This document shows, piece after piece, positions 1 through 8,504 of a stretch of 64,000 nucleotides of DNA (position 1 is the first letter of the stretch; each line of letters opens with the position of its first letter). Under the pieces are notes generated by a model, which was not told the origin of the DNA, ran no database searches, and saw only the letters and a program-made list of their open reading frames with translations. The DNA comes from an uncultured Paracoccaceae bacterium (lineage in GTDB: Bacteria > Pseudomonadota > Alphaproteobacteria > Rhodobacterales > Rhodobacteraceae), in assembly GCA_943787785.1 (NCBI GenBank), contig CALSNT010000001.1:253423-317422 (forward strand), read 5' to 3'. A program made the position numbers and the translations under genes.

Positions 1-2
1 AG

Positions 3-386
3 CTGTTCCACGGCTACACCTACTCCGGGCACCCGGCGGCCTGTGCGGCTGGCCTGGCGGCGTTGACGATCTACGAGGAAGAGGGGCTTTTCCAGCGCGC
101 TCGCGATATGGCGCCCTATTTCGCCGACGCGATGCTGAGTTTGCGGGACCATGAGCTGGTCCGCGACATCCGCACAATCGGCATGATGGGCAATGTCGAG
201 TTGTTCCCGCATCCGAAACCCGGAGCACGCGGGGTGCTGGCCCAGACCAAGCTTTTCTGGAACGGCTGTCACGTCAAATTTACCGGCGACAACGGCATCG
301 TTGCGCCGATGTTCATCACCGAGAAAGCGCATGTTGACGAGATTATTGGCAAGATCCGCAAAACACTGGATGAGTTGCCCCGCTGA
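3..386 (+). CDS. Class III aminotransferase, C-terminal part (probably taurine-pyruvate aminotransferase)
   Basis: The gene enters from the left edge, so only about 127 C-terminal residues are present. The reading frame is open from base 3 and begins LFHGYTYSGHP, the conserved strand found near the PLP-binding part of class III omega-aminotransferases, and it ends DELPR before TGA. These enzymes move the amino group of a primary amine to pyruvate or another keto acid using PLP. The substrate is inferred from context: tauABC follows directly, which favours taurine:pyruvate aminotransferase, making sulfoacetaldehyde and alanine. The catalytic lysine lies upstream of the window, so the family call is firm and the substrate is not. 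Confidence 0.8.
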   Translation: MFHGYTYSGHPAACAAGLAALTIYEEEGLFQRARDMAPYFADAMLSLRDHELVRDIRTIGMMGNVELFPHPKPGARGVLAQTKLFWNGCHVKFTGDNGIVAPMFITEKAHVDEIIGKIRKTLDELPR

Positions 387-434
387 TGTGGGCAAACGCC
401 GCCAAACGACCTGGTTGGGTCTGGTACGAACAGG

Positions 435-457
435 CAGCCTCCGATGATCGGGGGCTG
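435..457 (+). terminator. Hairpin between the aminotransferase gene and tauA
   Basis: CAGCCTCCGAT is followed after one base by its near-perfect inverted copy ATCGGGGGCTG (one G-T wobble). It lies about 50 bases after the aminotransferase stop and 65 bases before tauA. The following bases are only weakly T-rich, so it may be a weak terminator or an mRNA processing/stabilising hairpin separating the two transcripts. Confidence 0.45.
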
Positions 458-521
458 TCTTACGTCTGGCAGGTTACTGCCAAATCCCCGCGAACGCGGG
501 ATATGTCACAGGGAGAACGAC

Positions 522-1520
522 ATGACATTTAAGACCAAGATCACCGGCGCGATTGCCGGACTGGCCGCACTTGGTGCGGTCTAGGCGAATGCCGCCGGAC
601 ACGGCGAAATCACCGTAGGCTATTTCCTGGAATGGCCGATGCCGTTTCAGTACGCCAAGGTAAACGGCACCTATGACGAAGCACTGGGCGTCAAGGTCAA
701 CTGGGTCAGCTTCGACACCGGCACCGCTATGAGTGCGGCGATGGCTTCTGGCGATGTTCAGTTGTCGGTCAGCCAGGGCGTTCCGCCCTTCGTAGTCGCA
801 GCTTCGGCTGGTCAGGACATCCAGATTCTGGACGTTGCTGTGAGCTATTCGGACAACGACAACTGCGTTGTGAAATCCGAGCTGGAGATCGACAAGATGA
901 GCGCTGGCGAACTGGCCGGCAAGAAAGTCGCTGTGCCGCTGGGTACCGCTGCTCACTTCGGATTCCTCAGCCAGATGAAGCACTTTGGTGTGGATCTGGC
1001 CAGCCTCGACGTTGTGGACATGGCTCCGGCTGAAGGCGCCGCGGCACTGGCTCAAGGGTCGGTTGATATGGCGTGTGGCTGGGGTGGCGCGCTGCGCCGG
1101 ATGCTGGAAAGCGGCAACATCCTGCTGACCGGTGCTGAAAAAGAAGAGATCGGCATTCTGGTTTACGATGTGACCTCGGGTCCGGCCGACTTCGTTGCTG
1201 AAAACAGCGACTTGGTTGCCAAGTTCCTGAAAGTTACCGCTGACGCGAACGCACAGTGGGCCGGTGGTGACATGGCGATGCTGCCGGTTATCGCCAAGGA
1301 TGCAGGTATGGACGAAGATGGCACCAAAGCCACCATGGCCACCTTCAAGTTCCCGACAATCGACGAACAGCTGTCGGATGCATGGCTGGGCGGAACCTCC
1401 GCTGCTGGCCTGAAGGGCACAGCGGACGTCTTCGTTGGTGCCGGTTCCATGGATAGCGCGTTGGACGACTATTCCAGCCGCATCAACACTGGTCCTTTGC
1501 AAGCCGCACAGGGCATGTAA
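522..1520 (+). pseudogene. tauA: Taurine ABC transporter substrate-binding protein, amber codon in signal peptide
   Basis: The ATG at 522 follows a good ribosome site (GGGAGAACGAC). The frame codes for a signal peptide, MTFKTKITGAIAGLAALGAV, then TAG at 582-584, then ANAAGHGEITVGYF and the whole mature protein to TAA at 1520. The body has the features of the TauA/SsuA periplasmic binding family: EITVGYFLEWPMPFQYAK at the mature N terminus, a VAVPLGTAAHFGF strand and a long C-terminal lobe. Its role would be to bind taurine or a related sulfonate in the periplasm and deliver it to TauBC. The TAG falls just before the expected ANA cleavage site, where a CAG would fit. If the stop is real, export is lost, because a restart at the internal ATG at 639 would lack the signal peptide. 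Everything else looks intact and under selection. Confidence 0.8.
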
Positions 1521-1584
1521 GACAAAGCTGGGCGGTCCAAGCGACCGCCCCGACTTTTACGAGGCTACGGCAAAGGGGACGGCC

Positions 1585-2385
1585 ATGCCCGGACTGAAAA
1601 TCGACGACATTTCCATGCGTTTTGATCTGCCGAATGGCGGACATGTGCAGGCGTTGCAGAACGTCAGCCTCGACATCGCCGAGGGCGAGTTGATGTCTGT
1701 GCTTGGCCCGTCGGGGTGCGGCAAGACGACTTTGCTCAATATAGTCGCAGGGTTCCTCGCCCCGACAGAAGGCAAAATCATTCTAGGCGATCATCAGGTC
1801 ACAGGCCCCAGCGCGGAACGCGGCATGGTGTTTCAGCAAGGCGCATTGTTCGAGTGGATGAGCGTTCGCGAGAATGTCGCATTCGGTCCCCGCATGAAGG
1901 GCACGGCGAAACAGGATGCTGGCAAAGTTGATCACTTGCTGGACGTCGTCGGCCTGCAGGATTTCAAGGAGAAGGCGGTCTATGAACTGTCGGGTGGGAT
2001 GCAGCAGCGTGTGGCCTTGGCCCGCTGTCTGGCCAATGACCCGGACGTCATTCTGATGGACGAACCTCTGGGGGCGCTGGACGCGCTGACCCGCGAGAAG
2101 ATGCAAGGTCTGGTGCTGAAACTCTGGAAAGAAACCGGCAAGACGATCATCCTGATCACCCACTCGGTCGAGGAGGCATTGCTTCTGGGCGAGCGCTTGC
2201 TGATCATGGCACCGCGACCGGGGCGCATCCACAAGGAATACCGGCTTCCGTTCGCAGAAATTGGTGTGAACGCCGACTTGCGCGAAGTGAAGAAGTCCGA
2301 GGGCTATGATCAGAAACGCGAAGAGATCCTCTCGATGATCTGGGAGATGGAAGAGGAAATCATGGGCCGGACGGAGGACGCATAA
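1585..2385 (+). CDS. tauB: Taurine ABC transporter ATP-binding protein
   Basis: 266 residues from ATG 1585, a normal length for TauB/SsuB. Walker A GPSGCGKT is at about 41-48, the Q-loop VFQQ near 83, the ABC signature LSGGMQQR near 135, Walker B VILMDE near 155 and the switch histidine in ITHSVEEA near 193. It is the cytoplasmic ATPase that powers import of taurine or another sulfonate through TauC. A longer in-frame opening extends upstream into tauA but has no suitable start. The TAA overlaps nothing and tauC begins on the very next base, so the two are translationally coupled. The exact substrate is inferred from the aminotransferase next door. Confidence 0.9.
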   Translation: MPGLKIDDISMRFDLPNGGHVQALQNVSLDIAEGELMSVLGPSGCGKTTLLNIVAGFLAPTEGKIILGDHQVTGPSAERGMVFQQGALFEWMSVRENVAFGPRMKGTAKQDAGKVDHLLDVVGLQDFKEKAVYELSGGMQQRVALARCLANDPDVILMDEPLGALDALTREKMQGLVLKLWKETGKTIILITHSVEEALLLGERLLIMAPRPGRIHKEYRLPFAEIGVNADLREVKKSEGYDQKREEILSMIWEMEEEIMGRTEDA

Positions 2386-3645
2386 ATGACCATTCTGCTG
2401 ATCTATGTCGTGATCTTCGTAATCGCCTATTTTGCGGTCAAAGCCGTCACCGCACGGGTTGTGCGGCACGATTTCACTTCACTCAAAACCGTGACGTTCG
2501 GCGACGAAAGTGCCGTGCGACCAAACCGAGCCGCTTCGATTATTTCCGTGGCGACGATCTTCCTGATCTGGGGGGCGTTCACCGGATCAAGCTGGGTGCC
2601 GATCCATGCACCGGGTCCGTTTGTGGGCGATACGTCGTTTAAGTATACGGCGTCGCGCGCAGATGGGACGACGGATACCGCCACGGTTCAGGCGCGCGTG
2701 TTCAAGAAGGATACCGCACCGGACGCGCCAGAGGTTGCTGCAGGTGATGGGTTCGCTCAAGACGACGCGCTGGTGCTTGCGGCATGGCGCTCCAAGCTGA
2801 TCAAGGTTCAGGACAACGACGACGATGCGGGTGGAGAGATCACCGTCACTGCCGTCAATGGTGAAGCGATTGAACCCGGCGGCACGGTGCAGGTGGATGA
2901 TGGCCGGGTGACGATGACGCCCAAGGGAACGTTGAACTTCGTCCCCGCCAAAGGCTGGCAGATGGAGCCGATCTGGCTGCCGTCACCGGAAGCGGTTGTC
3001 GGTCGGTTGATCGGAATCGCAGGCGAGGGTTATCAGAACTCGACGTTGCTAGAGCATCTGGGCTGGTCGCTGTTCCGGGTCGTTATTGGCTTCCTGCTCG
3101 GTGCCGCGATTGGAATTCCGCTTGGCTATGCCATGGGCCTGTCCGACTGGTTCCGTGGCTGGTTCGATCCGATTGTCGAGTTCATGCGCCCGGTGCCACC
3201 GCTGGCGCTGATTCCGCTGGTGATCATCTGGGCTGGGATTGGCGAGACGGGAAAAATCATCCTGCTGTTTCTGGCCGCACTCTGGATTATGACGATCGCG
3301 GCGCGCTCCGGTGTGTCGGGTGTGGCGATTGCAAAGGTTCACGCGGCCTATTCACTGGGCGCAAGCAAGTGGCAGATACTGCGTCATGTCATCGTTCCAA
3401 ACAGTCTGCCCGAGATTTTCACCGGTGCGCGAGTCGCAATGGGTGTGTGCTGGGGTACGGTGGTTGCGGCCGAGCTTGTTGCGGCTGAAAAAGGCGCAGG
3501 CATGATGATCATGGTCGCCTCGAAATTTCAGCTGACCGACATCGTCATCATGGGGATCATCCTGATCGGCGTCATCGGATATCTGATCGATATCCTGATG
3601 CGGATGGCAGAAACTTGGCTGGTGCCATGGAAAGGCCGCGTCTGA
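2386..3645 (+). CDS. tauC: Taurine ABC transporter permease with a large extra periplasmic domain
   Basis: 419 residues, about 150 more than a usual TauC/SsuC permease. The C-terminal half (about 200-419) is an ordinary BPD-type permease with several membrane spans and the cytoplasmic EAA loop (around 318-345, AAYSLGASKWQILRHVIVP). The N-terminal part holds a first membrane segment (1-25), a second near 45-65, then about 125 residues of soluble, acidic, strand-rich sequence (70-195; SFKYTASRADGTTDTATV, GEITVTAVNGEAIEPGG) that look like an Ig/cadherin-like beta-sandwich and should lie in the periplasm. It starts right after the tauB stop. The transport role follows from the family and the operon; the role of the extra domain is unknown. 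Confidence 0.88.
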   Translation: MTILLIYVVIFVIAYFAVKAVTARVVRHDFTSLKTVTFGDESAVRPNRAASIISVATIFLIWGAFTGSSWVPIHAPGPFVGDTSFKYTASRADGTTDTATVQARVFKKDTAPDAPEVAAGDGFAQDDALVLAAWRSKLIKVQDNDDDAGGEITVTAVNGEAIEPGGTVQVDDGRVTMTPKGTLNFVPAKGWQMEPIWLPSPEAVVGRLIGIAGEGYQNSTLLEHLGWSLFRVVIGFLLGAAIGIPLGYAMGLSDWFRGWFDPIVEFMRPVPPLALIPLVIIWAGIGETGKIILLFLAALWIMTIAARSGVSGVAIAKVHAAYSLGASKWQILRHVIVPNSLPEIFTGARVAMGVCWGTVVAAELVAAEKGAGMMIMVASKFQLTDIVIMGIILIGVIGYLIDILMRMAETWLVPWKGRV

Positions 3646-3711
3646 GAAAAAAAATGGGGGGCTGACGCGCCATTTGAGGCAATTCCCGGCACCGAAGACG
3701 GGCAAAGTGGT

Positions 3712-3733
3712 GCCTCCGGCGGGGATATTTTGG
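3712..3733 (+). repeat. Dispersed intergenic motif, copy 1
   Basis: GCCTCCGGCGGGGATATTTT followed by GG, 67 bases after the tauC stop. Variants of the same string occur at 12388-12407, 39013-39030, 50224-50242 and 50274-50294, always between genes and close to a 3' end. No protein-coding sense is apparent. Confidence 0.7.
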
Positions 3734-3809
3734 AACCAATGTTGGTATCGGGTTGCGCTTGCGTCCGCGTCGCGTGTTGTGACAGCTTGGCCGTAACAGG
3801 AGGCGTCCC

Positions 3810-4055
3810 ATGACCTGCGTATTCGTTCAACTGCGTTGCAACCCTGGCAAGACTTACGAGGTCGCGCGCGAGATTTACCTGCGCGAGATTGTGTCCGAGC
3901 TGTATTCGACTTCGGGCGATTTTGATCTGCTGGCCAAGATCTACATTCCCGAAGGTCAGGATGTTGGCGTGTTCATCAATGAGAGCCTGCTGGACGTGCC
4001 CGGCATCGCGCGCTCGCTGACAACGATGACCTTCAAAGCGCTACACGGCGGTTAA
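3810..4055 (+). CDS. Stand-alone Lrp/AsnC-type ligand-binding domain protein
   Basis: 81 residues, preceded by a strong ribosome site (AGGAGGCGTCCC then ATG). The sequence MTCVFVQLRCNPGK...STSGDFDLLAKIYIP has the RAM fold pattern (beta-alpha-beta-beta-alpha-beta) of the C-terminal half of Lrp/AsnC regulators, with no helix-turn-helix half. Such small proteins form ring-like oligomers that bind amino acids and may pair with full-length Lrp proteins. It converges with argE, overlapping its 3' end by 15 bases. A full-length Lrp is encoded at 12422-12928. Its ligand cannot be read from sequence. Confidence 0.85.
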   Translation: MTCVFVQLRCNPGKTYEVAREIYLREIVSELYSTSGDFDLLAKIYIPEGQDVGVFINESLLDVPGIARSLTTMTFKALHGG

Positions 4056-5198
4056 GGTCTTACCCAGTTTTTCAAGCATGGCGCAGCATTCGGAGAGCTG
4101 GTCTAGGGCGATCCATTCATCAGGTTTGTGGGCCTGCTCGATCGAGCCGGGGCCGCAGATAACTGCAGACATGCCAAGCGATTGAAACAGCCCTGCTTCG
4201 GTTCCGAAGGCGACAGAGCCTGCGTCGTTGGCACCTGTCAGGCCGCAGATCAGTTCGCGCGCTGCGTTTACCTCCATTCGAGACAGGCCGACGACTTCTC
4301 CCAGGATGTCTGTTTCAATCCTGGCGATGGCTGAGACACTGCGCATTGCGGGGAGGAGGGTTTCGGATTCGAAGACTGACAGATCGGATTTCACGAAATC
4401 TGCATCTTCATCACGAACCGGGCGCATCTCCCATTCCACTTCGGCCTTGCCGGGAATGACGTTTGGGGCGACGCCGCTATGGATCGAGCCAACGTTGATC
4501 GTCGTCCAGGGCGGATCGAAAGGGCTGTCAGAGGGCGCGCGGGTTTTCAGCAGCTCGCGCAGGCCCAGCAGGCGGGCAACGTAGCGGGCGGCGTATTCGG
4601 CGGCGTTGACGCCAAGGTCCGGGGCGCTGCCGTGGCCCTCAGCGCCGGTGAAGCGGGTACGGTATTCGAAGCAGCCTTTATGGGCGTCGATGACCTGCAT
4701 TGAGGTCGGCTCTCCAATGATGGCGACCGAAGGCAGGTTCGGGCGGGTGCGCAGAACCTCGATCAGCGCTTGTGCGCCGAGGCAGCCGGTTTCTTCGTCA
4801 TGGGTGAAGGCGAAGTGGAGGGGCCGGGTCAGGGTGCGGCCTCGCAGTGTATTCGCCAACACGGTGGCGGCTGCGACGAAGCCTTTCATGTCGCAGGTTC
4901 CACGCCCGTATAGGCGACCTTGATCCTCGCGCATCACGAACGGATCGCCGGTCCAGTCCTGATCGGCTACGGGTACCACATCGGTATGGCCCGAAAGCAG
5001 AACGCCCCCCGCTTCGTCAGGGCCGAGGGTCGCCCAGAGGTTCGCTTTGTGCGAATCACCCATGACTTCGACCTGCGCGCCCGCCGCAGTCAGCCGGCCC
5101 GCCAGCAGGTCGATGATCGCTCGGTTCGGATCCGTGGAGATTGTCGGGTAGGCCACCAATTCGCCTAGCAGGTCCACGGTGGCGGTCAGATCGCTCAT
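4041..5198 (-). CDS. argE: Acetylornithine deacetylase-type M20 peptidase
   Basis: 385 residues starting at MSDLTATVDL; the ATG overlaps the stop of the upstream gene by four bases, which fixes the start. It is an M20 family metal-dependent deacylase: SGHTDVVPV supplies the first metal ligand (H71) and D73, GRGTCDMKGF the bridging Asp (about 103), and HDEETGCLGA the catalytic and metal-binding glutamates (about 135-136). The family name is N-acetylornithine deacetylase. Because it is coupled to an ectoine-hydrolase-like gene, the true substrate could instead be an N-acetyl-diaminobutyrate-type compound; that is inference. Confidence 0.85.
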   Translation of the reverse strand: MSDLTATVDLLGELVAYPTISTDPNRAIIDLLAGRLTAAGAQVEVMGDSHKANLWATLGPDEAGGVLLSGHTDVVPVADQDWTGDPFVMREDQGRLYGRGTCDMKGFVAAATVLANTLRGRTLTRPLHFAFTHDEETGCLGAQALIEVLRTRPNLPSVAIIGEPTSMQVIDAHKGCFEYRTRFTGAEGHGSAPDLGVNAAEYAARYVARLLGLRELLKTRAPSDSPFDPPWTTINVGSIHSGVAPNVIPGKAEVEWEMRPVRDEDADFVKSDLSVFESETLLPAMRSVSAIARIETDILGEVVGLSRMEVNAARELICGLTGANDAGSVAFGTEAGLFQSLGMSAVICGPGSIEQAHKPDEWIALDQLSECCAMLEKLGKTLTAV

Positions 5199-6379
5199 GG
5201 CTTCACGAACAGCTCGCGCGGGCGGTCGCAGAGGCATTCCGCCGGGCCGGACTCGCGAATGCGGATCGGTTCGGTGATCTCCAGCCCCCAATCATCCATC
5301 CAGATGCCAGGCATGAAGTGTAGGGTCATATTTTCGCGCAGCTCAGTCTGATCGCCATCACGGATCGAAATTGTCCGCTCGCCCCAGTCTGGAGGGTAGG
5401 ACAGGCCGATTGAATAGCCGCAACGCGCGCCTCGGTCGATGCCCGCGGCGGCCAGCGGTTTGGCCAGTGCGGCGGCGATATCTTCGACGCGATTTCCGGG
5501 GCGGGCGGCGTCGATTCCGGCGTTCAGGCCGTCGACCAGCGCTGCCTCGGCCCGGCGCATCTCATCGGGTGGTGTGCCGAGGAAAACGGTGCGGCAAAAC
5601 GGGACGTGGTATCGGTGGTGGCAGCCAGCGAGTTCAAAGAATGTCGCCTCTCCGGCCTGGAACGGCTTCCCGTCCCAAGTAAGATGTGCTGCGGCTGCAT
5701 CGGGACCTGAGGGCAGCATCGGCGCGATGGCAGCATAGTCGCCCCAGGCGCCATCCACCCCCATGGTGGCGTCGCGATAAATATCTGCCACTAATTGATT
5801 TTTCGGCAAGCCGGGTTCGATGCGTTCCACCGCGCCATCAATCATTTTTTCGACAATACGGGCGGCCTTACGCATCAAAGACAGCTCGGCCTTGGACTTA
5901 ACAAGCCGGCACCAGTTGACCAGATTTGTGGCATCCACAAGCTGCGCGTCGGGCACGGCGGCGGTAAGCACTGCGTGGGCTTTGGCGGAGTAATAGTAGT
6001 TCTCCATTTCGACCCCGACCCGCGCCGCCCCTCCGCCGAGTGTGCGGATCAAAGCGCCCAGGTGGTCCATGGGGTGCTTGTCCTCACTCATCACATGGTC
6101 GTCGGGATAGGCATGAATGTGGGTGTCAGGTAGCCAAGATTTGCGCCAGGCACCGGCCATATCCATCGGTCGGCCCCACCATATCGGCGGGCCGGAGGCG
6201 GTCACGATCACGCCCTGATGGACGTAGAATGAATAGCCGTCGTAGCCGGTCAGCCAGGCCATGTTCGAGGGGTCTTCGCAAAACAGGATGTCGATGCCAG
6301 AACGCTCCATCGCGGCGCGGACGGCTACGACGCGTGCGTCATATTCGGGTTGATCGAAGACAGGATCGGGGTTTGCCAT
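5195..6379 (-). CDS. doeA: M24-type hydrolase, ectoine hydrolase/creatinase-like
   Basis: 394 residues from the ATG at 6379, chosen over an upstream in-frame Met because AAGGA lies about 8 bases before it. An N-terminal creatinase-type domain (NMAWLTGYDGYSFY) is followed by a pita-bread M24 domain. The usual five metal ligands of aminopeptidase P are not apparent (FFELAGCHHRYHVPFCRTV stands where a DAG... motif would be), which fits the metal-free creatinase/DoeA branch that opens the ectoine ring. It forms a two-gene unit with the ArgE-like deacylase, a plausible hydrolase-deacetylase pair in compatible-solute breakdown. The substrate is not proven. Confidence 0.75.
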   Translation of the reverse strand: MANPDPVFDQPEYDARVVAVRAAMERSGIDILFCEDPSNMAWLTGYDGYSFYVHQGVIVTASGPPIWWGRPMDMAGAWRKSWLPDTHIHAYPDDHVMSEDKHPMDHLGALIRTLGGGAARVGVEMENYYYSAKAHAVLTAAVPDAQLVDATNLVNWCRLVKSKAELSLMRKAARIVEKMIDGAVERIEPGLPKNQLVADIYRDATMGVDGAWGDYAAIAPMLPSGPDAAAAHLTWDGKPFQAGEATFFELAGCHHRYHVPFCRTVFLGTPPDEMRRAEAALVDGLNAGIDAARPGNRVEDIAAALAKPLAAAGIDRGARCGYSIGLSYPPDWGERTISIRDGDQTELRENMTLHFMPGIWMDDWGLEITEPIRIRESGPAECLCDRPRELFVKP

Positions 6380-6605
6380 GGATGGTGTTCCTTGAAGAGA
6401 GCCTGCCAAGTGAAGCGACCGGAATCGATCATGTCCAGTGGCAATCGCGTCTGACGTGGCTGCGCGGAGGATGTTCGGTTCTGGCAAATCCGTTGCGCAA
6501 GTGACACGGCTGGCAATTCACCACCGATCCAGCACAATGGTAGAGTTTCGCATGTCATTCGCCTGCGCTATGTCCTTAATTACTGGTCCAAAACTGGGGG
6601 ATCTG

Positions 6606-8504
6606 GTGAAGGAACTGGCCCGGAACGGCTGGCTTAGGGTGAGGCCTCGCGGATGCTATGCGTTCGCGGCGGTTCTTTTTGCGTTGTTGCTTGGATTTTC
6701 CCCCGCTGGTTCTGCAGATGCCTAGCAGGATATCGGAGCCGTCGCACCCGGCGATTTGCTCAATATCCCGCTCGACCCACCTGATGGAGAGCTGGCCGCC
6801 GAGGTTGATGGGATCGACGTGTCGGACGCGTTGCGCGTCGACGGTGGATTGTTGTCGCTCCGGCTGTTTACACCGCTGGATCCCGGCACCCACGAGTTGG
6901 TGATTTATTCCATAAGTGGCGCGGATTTCCGTATTATCGGCACGTTCAGTTTCCGCAGCTTTGGCGTTTCGGAAGGGGACGGCAACGGTCTGTCGGTCTC
7001 GGCAGAACACAAGATCGGTACGCGAAGGCTGAATGATGATGCGACCGATTTCGCCGAAAGTGCGGGTGAGTTTCAGTTCTCCACCGTGAATGGTGGGTTG
7101 AGGGTTGGTGCCGATTACCTGGCGACAACCGTTGTCGAGGATCAGCTGACCGACAATCCGGCTGATATTGGCGAGTATTACGTTGAACTTTACCGTCCCG
7201 GTGACTTGCTGAACATGACGGCGCGGATCGGCCATCAGAGCCTCGATTTCGATGATGTTGCCGTGTCCGACGTCTCCAGGCGCGGACTGGGCGTTTATGT
7301 TGCCACGCCGGGCGACCGTTTCTCGCTGGGTGTCTTTGCCACCCAGACTGTCGAAAGCCTTGGGGTCGAGAATTTTCTGGGCGTCGAAGTGGAAGACGAC
7401 CGGATGTTCGGCGCGACCGCCTCGGTGCGTCCATTTACTGGCAACGATCTGCGCATCAGCGTGACTTCTGCCGAAGCGCGAGGCACCGCTGAAGGCGGGC
7501 TAACAGTGGGCGAAGGTGATGTCGCTGCTGTCTCGGTCGACGGATCATTCGCAGATGGGCGTGGACGGTTCACGTTTGGCGGCGGCATTGCCAAATGGGA
7601 CGAAGATGTCGAGGGTGGGTTGTTCACGGAATAGACGGGTGAGGCGATCGTTGCTGGCATCGACTATGACATTCTGGACGGGACGGACGGAAACGCCCTG
7701 ACCGTTGGCCTTTACTACGACCGGGTCGAGCAGGGCTTTTTCACGCTGGCAAACCCAAGCATGCCAAGCGGTCAGGAAAATACCATACTCAGCGCCGACT
7801 TCGCGGGGGAAAAGCTGCAGCTGACCACCTCGCTGGAGCAGCAGTTGACCAACGTTGGCGGCCCTGCGACGGCGGAGACCGAAAAATACACGACGCTTGA
7901 TATCGCCGGGTCCTATGGCACGGGCGAGATCGGGTCGCCAGATTTCAACTTTGGCGTCATCGGTATCACCAAGCGCCGAGAGATTACGCCGCCGCTGGCC
8001 CCGGCCGCCGAGGACTTTGACAGTGTCGAGACCTATGTCGGTGTTGATGTTGCGGGCGAAGTGTTCAGCTGGGGTCTGACTTATGCATTTCTGGGCGTCG
8101 ACGATTTGTCGCCTGTGGACGACGACCTGACGACACATTCATTGGAAGCCCGCGCCGCAGTCCTGGGGGATGAAGGCGGCAGTGCGGATGCGACCGTGAT
8201 TTTGACCCAGACCGACGACTTGTTCGGCGAATTCCTTGATGCCGAAGCCATTGTCGGGTTTACAGCCCCGATCGGCGATAGCGATTGGACGCTCATCGGG
8301 GAGGCCGCCTGGCAGGACTTCGGCGACCCGACCATTGAAGACGGCGCACTGTTCAGCGCTGATCTGGCCTGGGCGTTCCGTCCGTCGGCCGAGATGGTGT
8401 TTTCTGCTGGATATTCGACCGGTGGACTAGCGAGCGAGACATTGGATGACGAAGAGTGGTATGTTGGTTTCATGTTGAGGGCGCGTACAGATGTTTTCAG
8501 GTAA
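6606..8504 (+). pseudogene. Outer-membrane beta-barrel-like protein with N-terminal Ig-like domain, two in-frame TAG codons
   Basis: One reading frame of about 632 codons is interrupted by TAG at 6723-6725 and 7632-7634. The part before the first TAG is a signal peptide ending AGSADA. Codons 40-115 look like a small beta-sandwich (DGIDVSDALRVDGG..., DPGTHELVIYSISGADF). The rest alternates hydrophobic and polar residues and ends WYVGFMLRARTDVFR, as in barrel proteins. Both TAGs sit where CAG would fit (DA-TAG-QD; FTE-TAG-TG). GTG 6606 is one possible start; ATG 6552 or 6570 are alternatives in the same frame. The 3' end overlaps the next gene by 14 bases, which argues that the operon was once, or is, read through. 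No specific family is recognised. Confidence 0.65.
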
